Shown here: piece by piece, positions 55,632-60,924 of the stretch
Numbering within the stretch: the stretch's first letter is position 1
How the letters are laid out: each line of letters opens with the position of its first letter
Assembly: GCA_034189125.1 (NCBI GenBank)
Contig: JAXHVB010000109.1
Location: forward strand, 1-60,924
From: UBA5862 sp002408105
GTDB lineage: Bacteria; Pseudomonadota; Gammaproteobacteria; Pseudomonadales; UBA5862
Length of the DNA stretch: 60,924 nucleotides
Direction of reading: 5' to 3'
Position numbers and translations under genes: made by a program
Notes under the pieces: model-generated
Seen by the model: the letters and a program-made list of their open reading frames with translations, nothing else
The model's database searches: none
Told to the model about the DNA's origin: nothing

Positions 55632-56924
55632 ATGCAGCCACAACAGGTCTTGGTACTCGGCGGCGGCGGCCGCGAGCATGCGCTGGCGTGGAAGCTGGCC
55701 CAGTCCCCGCGGGTCGAAAAAGTATGGGTTGCACCGGGAAATGCCGGCACCGCCCGGGAGCCGCGGGTCGAGAACGTACCGATCAATCCGTTGAACGCAC
55801 AGGCGCTCACCGAGTTCGCCCAACAGACCGGCATCGGCCTCACCCTGGTGGGCCCAGAAGCGCCGCTGGCGGCGGGCGTGGTGGATGCATTTCTCGACGC
55901 AGGGCTGGCCTGCTTCGGGCCACGCCAAGCCGCTGCCGTACTTGAGGCATCCAAGAGCTTCAGCAAGGACTTTCTCGCCCGACATCGCATCCCGACTGCC
56001 GCCTACCGCAGCTTTACAGAAGTCGAACCGGCACTTGCCTACCTGGCCGACCAGCCGGTCCCCATCGTCGTCAAAGCCGATGGCCTGGCGGCCGGCAAAG
56101 GCGTGATCATCGCCACCACCCACGACCAGGCCGCCGCTGCGGTTCAGGACATGCTGGCGGGCAATCGATTCGGCGATGCCGGCCACCGGATTGTGATCGA
56201 AGAGTTTCTCGTCGGGGAGGAAGCCAGTTTTATTGTCATGGTGGACGGCGATCACATTCTTTCGCTGGCGTCATCGCAAGACCACAAGGCGCGGGACGAC
56301 GGCGACCAAGGCCCCAACACCGGTGGTATGGGCGCGTACTCTCCGGCCCCAGTGCTGACCCCAGAGATTCACGCCCGCGTTCTCGATGAAGTCATCCGCC
56401 CCACCGTCGCCGGCATGGCCAGCGAGGGGCGCCGCTACACCGGCTTTCTCTATGCCGGCCTGATGATCGGCGCGAACGGTACACCGAAAGTGTTGGAGTT
56501 CAACTGCCGGCTCGGCGACCCCGAAACCCAGCCCATTCTAATGCGCATGCAAAGTGACCTGTTTGTGCTGTGCAAAGCTGCGGTCGAGGGCCGACTCGAT
56601 GAGCACGGCTGCGACTGGGATCCGCGCCCTGCTTTGGGGGTGGTCATGGCTGCTGGCGGCTATCCCGGCGCATATGCCCAGGGGGATACCATCTCGGGCC
56701 TCGAGGCCACCATGGAAGGGTGCAAGGTGTTCCACGCCGGCACCCGCCTGCACAACGGCGAAGTGGTGACGCAGGGCGGACGCGTCCTGTGCGTAACAGC
56801 CCTCGGCGAAACCGTAGCCGACGCCCAGGCACGGGCATACGCCCAGGTGGCTACGATCGACTGGCGGGGCGAGTTCCACCGACGCGACATCGGCTACCGC
56901 GCCATCAACCGCGGGCGCAGCTGA
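55632..56924 (+). CDS. purD: Phosphoribosylamine--glycine ligase
   Basis: 430 residues, ATP-grasp enzyme. VLGGGGREHALAWKL, KADGLAAGKGV, the GPNTGGMGAYSP loop and FNCRLGDPE are signatures. GAGGAG precedes the ATG, 41 nt after purH. It makes glycinamide ribonucleotide, so purH-purD forms a purine operon. Confidence 0.98.
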   Translation: MQPQQVLVLGGGGREHALAWKLAQSPRVEKVWVAPGNAGTAREPRVENVPINPLNAQALTEFAQQTGIGLTLVGPEAPLAAGVVDAFLDAGLACFGPRQAAAVLEASKSFSKDFLARHRIPTAAYRSFTEVEPALAYLADQPVPIVVKADGLAAGKGVIIATTHDQAAAAVQDMLAGNRFGDAGHRIVIEEFLVGEEASFIVMVDGDHILSLASSQDHKARDDGDQGPNTGGMGAYSPAPVLTPEIHARVLDEVIRPTVAGMASEGRRYTGFLYAGLMIGANGTPKVLEFNCRLGDPETQPILMRMQSDLFVLCKAAVEGRLDEHGCDWDPRPALGVVMAAGGYPGAYAQGDTISGLEATMEGCKVFHAGTRLHNGEVVTQGGRVLCVTALGETVADAQARAYAQVATIDWRGEFHRRDIGYRAINRGRS

Positions 56925-56980
56925 AACTTTCCGGGGCCAGGCGCCTCCAGTCGCGAAGCGCAGCTCGCTCCATCCACCCC

Positions 56981-57008
56981 CTTGATTTTGGCGAATGCTC
57001 CCCTAAAT
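56981..57008 (+). promoter_or_regulatory. Sigma-32 (heat-shock) promoter for the small heat-shock genes
   Basis: CCCCCTTGAT, a 13-bp spacer and CCCCTAAAT fit the sigma-32 consensus (CTTGAA, 13-17 bp, CCCCAT-T). Predicted start about 57015, giving a 49-nt leader before the ATG at 57064 and its AGGAGG. Confidence 0.8.
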
Positions 57009-57063
57009 ACGGTTGCATAGTTTGACGCAACAGTTGCCCCTGCCGGGGCTCCAGGAGGCTGCC

Positions 57064-57528
57064 ATGCACCACATCGTGATTCGCCGCTCACCCGAGCACA
57101 GGGCCCAGCCCTACCCAGTCCCCCGCACCCCCCATGCGAGCGCAGCACCCAATGGGGCAGCCTGCGTGTGGACGCCACCAGCGGACGTGTTTGAAGACGA
57201 GCTCAGCTTTCAGATTTTGGTCGAAGTACCAGGCATCGCTTCAAACTGCATCGACATCACCACAGAACGAGGACTGTTGACCGTTGTCGCAGACCGCACG
57301 GCACCCGAGGCCGATGGAAACAAGCCAACCACGGGAGCCGGAGCGTCAGCCAAAACCTTGCGCAAAGAGCTGCGCACCGGCCACCTCAAGCGGGGCTTTG
57401 TACTGCCAAAAAACGCCGATACTGCCAACATCAAGGCGCACTGTGAAAATGGAATCCTCACCGTGTTGATTCCAAAATTGGCAAAAACAGCACCACGCAA
57501 AGTCCCGATTGACAGCACCGTGCAGTGA
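57064..57528 (+). CDS. Small heat-shock protein (Hsp20), first copy
   Basis: 154 residues from the ATG at 57064, which has a perfect AGGAGG five bases upstream. About 35 variable N-terminal residues precede the alpha-crystallin domain: PADVFEDELSFQILVEVPG, LLTVVADR and NGILTVLIPK. The protein is an ATP-independent holdase. A second Hsp20 follows after 49 nt. The only resemblance to it lies in the core domain, so the pair is an old duplication or two classes likely to co-assemble. Confidence 0.95.
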   Translation: MHHIVIRRSPEHRAQPYPVPRTPHASAAPNGAACVWTPPADVFEDELSFQILVEVPGIASNCIDITTERGLLTVVADRTAPEADGNKPTTGAGASAKTLRKELRTGHLKRGFVLPKNADTANIKAHCENGILTVLIPKLAKTAPRKVPIDSTVQ

Positions 57529-57577
57529 CCAACGGCAACCCAGGCGACACACCAGGCCCATGAATGGGGGATGACCG

Positions 57578-58072
57578 ATGAACGACCGACCTCTGCACCG
57601 CCTTCGCCGCGCCCTGACCGACTCCTGGGAGCAGTTGGCCACCGGTTGGCGCCACCTGTGGTCCCGGGCTGGTGAGGCATTGACCGAATTCACCTCAGAT
57701 GACCACTCGCCGGACCTGCAGCAACAGCCAGCGCGAAACCACTGGAGCCTACTCAGTGCCGACGTCGTTGAGGTGGGCGACCAGCTGGAACTGGACATTG
57801 AGGTACCGGGGATGGACCCGGGGGATTTCGACCTTTCGATCGACGGTCAACAGCTGCGCATCGCGGGAGAAAGACACTACAGCAACCAGCGCCGAGAAGG
57901 CGCATATTGGCTGACTGAGCGCGCGTACGGGCGCTTTGTGCGCTCCATTTCCTTACCGGCTGCCGTGCAGCCAGAGGGTGCGAAGGCCAGCTACCGAAAT
58001 GGAATCTTGCACGTCGAAATTCCAAAGGCCGCGGGCGCAGGGCAGCGCCACCACCGCATCCGCATCGACTAG
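57578..58072 (+). CDS. Small heat-shock protein (Hsp20), second copy
   Basis: 164 residues. A longer N-terminus with Trp-rich helices (DSWEQLATGWRHLWSRAG) leads to the crystallin domain: VVEVGDQLELDIEVPGMDP, LRIAGERHY, YGRFVRSISLP and NGILHVEIPK. AYGRFVRSISLP is the class-A type signature, lacking in the first copy. GGGGGATG precedes the start. Confidence 0.95.
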   Translation: MNDRPLHRLRRALTDSWEQLATGWRHLWSRAGEALTEFTSDDHSPDLQQQPARNHWSLLSADVVEVGDQLELDIEVPGMDPGDFDLSIDGQQLRIAGERHYSNQRREGAYWLTERAYGRFVRSISLPAAVQPEGAKASYRNGILHVEIPKAAGAGQRHHRIRID

Positions 58073-58165
58073 TTAGGTCGACACGACAGGTTGGCGCGTC
58101 CACCCACCGGGAACTTCGGCGGATTTTCGGTCTCCAAGGAGAGTCCATCAGGCCAGGAGAAAACC

Positions 58166-58324
58166 ATGGATCTCATTCGCATCATCTGCGCGATTTTACT
58201 GCCACCGCTTGGCGTCTTTCTGCAAGTGGGCCTCGGCGGGGCCTTTTGGCTCAACATTCTGCTCACCCTGCTCGGTTACATTCCCGGCATCATCCACGCC
58301 GTGTGGGTGATCGCCAAGCGCTGA
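58166..58324 (+). CDS. Pmp3/YqaE family small membrane peptide
   Basis: 52 residues from the ATG at 58166, preceded by CAGGAGAAAACC. Two hydrophobic helices (IRIICAILLPPLGVFLQ and FWLNILLTLLGYIPGIIHAVW) show the Pmp3 proteolipid pattern, known in yeast and plants for salt and membrane-potential stress and common in bacteria. It may be co-induced with the two heat-shock genes upstream. Confidence 0.93.
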   Translation: MDLIRIICAILLPPLGVFLQVGLGGAFWLNILLTLLGYIPGIIHAVWVIAKR

Positions 58325-58342
58325 CCCACCGCCGCAAGTCAA

Positions 58343-58381
58343 ATGGTGCCGGTTGACGCTCAAGGGGTCCGCCGGCACCAT
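58343..58381. repeat. Inverted repeat between pmp3 and the sulfotransferase gene
   Basis: Perfect 10-bp arms ATGGTGCCGG (58343-58352) and CCGGCACCAT (58372-58381) around a 19-nt loop, 19 nt after the Pmp3 stop. No T-run follows on either strand, so it is not a normal terminator. It could be a transcript-end structure or protein-binding site. Confidence 0.6.
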
Positions 58382-58413
58382 GGCGCCGTGCTGAGCAACG
58401 CGAAGCGACGGCC

Positions 58414-59610
58414 TTGGGTATTCTCTTTCTGCAATTTCTTGCGCGGTCCTGGTGGCTTGCTCTGCGCTCACTCTGGCCGCCAAAAGCCAGCATCGCCACC
58501 CGCTCACCCCGCCGACTACTGATCGCCCTGCTGTTCGTACCCGGCTTCGTGCTCCTGCAGTTGGTCCACTGGTGCGGCTTCTTGCTCGATGAACTGCTGT
58601 TTCGAGGCTACCGCCGAGTTCCCATTCGCAAGCCCGTGTTCATCCTGGGTGTTCCTCGCAGCGGCACCACCTTTCTCCACAACGTTCTGTCCGACGATCC
58701 GCAATTCACCACCTTCAGCACTTGGGAGTGTTTGCTGGCACCCTCGGTCACCGAGCGCAAGTTGGTGCTTGGGCTCGCCTGGATCGACCGACGCCTGGGT
58801 GCACCGGGTGCCCGCCTGTTGCGCTGGGCCGAAGACCGCCTGCAAGGCGACCTCGCAGCGGTCCACCCGGTGCGTCTGAGTGCTCCCGAGGAAGACTACT
58901 TCGCCCTGACTCCAGCCTTGGCTTGCTTCATTTTGATCGCGCCCTTTCCGTTTGCCCGCTGGGTCTGGGACCTGGCGTATTTCGACACGCACTACCCACC
59001 ACGCCAACGCCAGCGCCTGATGGACTTTTACCAGCGCCTGATACAGCGCCACCTGTACGTGCATGGCGACAAAACATTCCTCTCAAAGAACGCGGCTTTC
59101 GCCGGCATGATCGATGCGTTGACGACGCGGTTCGAAGACGGACGTTTTGTGTGCTGCGTTCGGGACCCGGTGGAAACCGTCCCCTCGCAACTGAGCGCGC
59201 TGGACATTGGCATGCGCTGGTTTTGCAACCGCTGGGATGACCTCGGTGATGTCGAGCCCATCATTGAGCGCTTTGTGTTCTACTACGACCACTTGGCCGC
59301 AGCCACGGAACGCGCACCCGACCGCGTGCTGGTGGTCGCCGACACCCAGCTCAAAGACACCCTCGAAGGAACGGTCATGGCGGTGTACCGGCATTTCGGA
59401 TTGGCCGCCGACCCGAGTTTCGAGACACGCTTGCATGCGCTCGACTCCAAATCCAGGGAGCACCGCTCAACACACCGACATGCGGCAACGGACTATGGGC
59501 TCACAGAAGCCATGCTGACATCGCGCTTCGCCGCAGTGTATCCGCGCCTTCGGCGCCAATGCCTGGTTGCCGGACCTGCCACGACCGACCTGCAAGACGC
59601 CCATGCCTAG
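58414..59610 (+). CDS. Sulfotransferase family protein
   Basis: 398 residues from a TTG, the first start in frame. A hydrophobic segment (LLIALLFVPGFVLLQLVHW, about 35-53) may anchor it. GVPRSGTTFLHNVL (79-92) is the 5'-phosphosulfate loop for PAPS and CVRDPVETVPSQL the 3'-phosphate loop. These enzymes sulfate sugars, lipids or tyrosine; the acceptor cannot be read. The following glycosyltransferase overlaps it by 8 nt, which suggests a glycolipid or polysaccharide target. Confidence 0.88.
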   Translation: MGILFLQFLARSWWLALRSLWPPKASIATRSPRRLLIALLFVPGFVLLQLVHWCGFLLDELLFRGYRRVPIRKPVFILGVPRSGTTFLHNVLSDDPQFTTFSTWECLLAPSVTERKLVLGLAWIDRRLGAPGARLLRWAEDRLQGDLAAVHPVRLSAPEEDYFALTPALACFILIAPFPFARWVWDLAYFDTHYPPRQRQRLMDFYQRLIQRHLYVHGDKTFLSKNAAFAGMIDALTTRFEDGRFVCCVRDPVETVPSQLSALDIGMRWFCNRWDDLGDVEPIIERFVFYYDHLAAATERAPDRVLVVADTQLKDTLEGTVMAVYRHFGLAADPSFETRLHALDSKSREHRSTHRHAATDYGLTEAMLTSRFAAVYPRLRRQCLVAGPATTDLQDAHA

Positions 59611-60766
59611 CCCCTCCAGCGCACACCAGCCCCTGACTTCTCGAACCACCGGCAGCATCACGCCTCCTGCAGCCGCTGCCAGACGCGTTGCAATCCTTTG
59701 TGACGCAGCGCCTGGTCGCAACGGCGTGGGCACCTATTACAGCGACCTGGCCGCCCAATTGCGTCCTCATCTTGATGAAGTGCTGTTGTTGAGCCCGGAC
59801 GACTCGGACCAAGACATCCGCCACTGGATGTCGGTCCCACTCCCCGGGGACCACACCCAAAAATTGAGCATGCCCTCACCGATTGAGGTGCATCGACGGC
59901 TGAGAAAAGTGCGACCGGACGTGCTGATTGTGGCATCTCCTGGGCCCTATGGGCTGATGGGAAGAAGCTTCGCCAAGCGCATGCAGGTGCCAGTGATCTT
60001 CGGGCTGCATACCCTCTACGACCAGTTGACCGAGTTGTACTGGAACCGCTGGGTTGGCGGAATCAGCCGCCGGTTCATGGCAAGCCTCGACCGGCAGCTG
60101 GTGCAGAGCGCGCACACAGTGATTGGCAATTCCGAGTCCATGGTTGCCGCGGCGCGCAGCCTGGGGGCAAAACGTGCCCGTCTGCTCGGCACCTTGCTGC
60201 CGAGCGAGTTTCTGGCCACCCCGCAGGTGCCCTGCCGTCCACAAGTCGAACGGGTGCTGTTTGTCGGCCGGCTCGCGGGCGAGAAGCGCATCGACCGCGT
60301 CATCGCCGCCGCCAAAGCACTTCCCCAAGTGGTTTTCGAGGTCATCGGAGACGGGCCCTTGCGCCATGAGGTGTGCCAGGCCGATGCTGAGGTTCGGAAT
60401 TTTATCTACCGTGGCTGGCAGCCACGCCACGGCGTACTCAGTGCACTGGACCGCTGCGATCTTCTGGTCCTGCCTTCGGACATCGAGGCCTTCGGCACTG
60501 TGGCTCTCGAGGCCATGTCACGGGCGCGGGTGCCGCTGGTTTCCGCACGTTGCGGGATTGTCGACTGGCCCGAACTCGCGGCCGGGGTGTACGCCTTTTC
60601 GCCAGAGGACACCCTGGCCGATGCACTGCGCCGCATCACAGCGCTGACCGCCGAGGAACGGTGCGCCAAGGCCGAGCGCGCCCAGAATGCGGCGCAGCAA
60701 ATGAACCAGCGCACCCTCGAAGCCTGGCTCAGCACGCTGCACAGCGTCGCGCGCTCCACACCCTAA
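59603..60766 (+). CDS. GT4-type glycosyltransferase
   Basis: 387 residues from the ATG at 59603, overlapping the sulfotransferase end by 8 nt. GT-B fold: an N-terminal domain with RNGVGTYYSDLAAQL and a GLHTLYDQL acceptor region. The donor domain has VLFVGRLAGEKRIDRVIA and the EAFGTVALEAMSRA motif (E-x7-E). It resembles mannosyltransferases or digalactosyl/glycolipid transferases of the PimB type. Donor and acceptor unknown. Confidence 0.9.
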   Translation: MPSPSSAHQPLTSRTTGSITPPAAAARRVAILCDAAPGRNGVGTYYSDLAAQLRPHLDEVLLLSPDDSDQDIRHWMSVPLPGDHTQKLSMPSPIEVHRRLRKVRPDVLIVASPGPYGLMGRSFAKRMQVPVIFGLHTLYDQLTELYWNRWVGGISRRFMASLDRQLVQSAHTVIGNSESMVAAARSLGAKRARLLGTLLPSEFLATPQVPCRPQVERVLFVGRLAGEKRIDRVIAAAKALPQVVFEVIGDGPLRHEVCQADAEVRNFIYRGWQPRHGVLSALDRCDLLVLPSDIEAFGTVALEAMSRARVPLVSARCGIVDWPELAAGVYAFSPEDTLADALRRITALTAEERCAKAERAQNAAQQMNQRTLEAWLSTLHSVARSTP

Positions 60767-60779
60767 GCGGTTTTACCCC

Positions 60780-60924
60780 ATGCTCGCCCGACCCGTGTTG
60801 GTGTCAATCCACGACGTCATGGAAGAAACATTGCCGCAGGTGGATGAGCTGATGGACCTTCTACACGCTACCGGTGCGGGCCCGGTCACCCTGCTGGTGG
60901 TGCCCGGACGCGGCTGGAGCAGCG
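60780..60924 (+). CDS. DUF2334 / polysaccharide deacetylase-like protein, 3' part outside window
   Basis: 48 codons are visible. VLVSIHDVMEETLPQVDELM and PVTLLVVPGRGW match the opening of DUF2334 proteins, members of the polysaccharide deacetylase superfamily, where the Asp of SIHDV is the expected metal/catalytic position. It starts 13 nt after the glycosyltransferase stop, so all three genes are likely one operon. Confidence 0.75.
   Translation, partial: MLARPVLVSIHDVMEETLPQVDELMDLLHATGAGPVTLLVVPGRGWSS

Overview
The window is a G+C-rich, gene-dense stretch of chromosome from a gammaproteobacterium. The evidence is a complete division and cell-wall (dcw) cluster with lpxC and secA beside it, the rsmI/lpoA/yraN/gmhA and sspAB-petABC blocks, the accB-accC-prmA-dusB-fis-purH-purD block, a type-A RNase P RNA, and pilABCD with a sigma-54 type pilA promoter. 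Local gene order and protein sequences most resemble Pseudomonas and relatives, but I cannot place the organism below class. I see no insertion sequence, prophage, tRNA or CRISPR array.

Layout. (1) 1-8635: a type IV pilus locus. pilA is on the minus strand, followed by a large membrane protein with TPR-like repeats and a family 2 glycosyltransferase cut by the left edge. pilB-pilC-pilD-coaE-yacG diverge on the plus strand. (2) 8666-14659, minus: secA, argJ and a Nudix/thiamine-phosphate-synthase-like fusion, preceded by an M23 peptidase gene divergent from a DciA-like gene. (3) 15263-33067, minus: mraZ-rsmH-ftsL-ftsI-murE-murF-mraY-murD-ftsW-murG-murC-ddlB-ftsQ-ftsA-ftsZ-lpxC, with stop/start overlaps at most junctions. 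Two sets of 10-bp repeats lie upstream of mraZ. rnpB sits between mraZ and rsmI. (4) 34619-37502, plus: lpoA-yraN-gmhA; the lpoA and rsmI start codons share a CATG. (5) 37678-42743, minus: rplM-rpsI, the bc1 complex petA-petB-petC, then sspA-sspB. (6) 42825-48902: exonuclease III, an FMN glutamate-synthase-like protein, a DUF2333 protein, dsbD and aroQ. (7) 48965-56924, plus: accB-accC-prmA-DUF3426 gene-dusB-fis and purH-purD. (8) 57064-60924, plus: two small heat-shock proteins behind a sigma-32-like promoter, a Pmp3-type peptide, then a sulfotransferase, a GT4 glycosyltransferase and a DUF2334 deacetylase-like gene cut by the right edge.

Most of the window is conserved housekeeping sequence whose genes cooperate in envelope growth: peptidoglycan precursors (mur, ddlB, mraY), the divisome (fts), lipid A (lpxC), protein export (secA), fatty-acid synthesis (accBC) and pili. 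The parts least explained by known systems are the pilA-linked glycosyltransferase pair at the left, the sulfotransferase/GT4/DUF2334 operon at the right, and several regulatory structures: the pilA-pilB palindrome, the MraZ-type repeat array, and the hairpins in front of sspA. I found no clear new multi-gene defence or mobile system.
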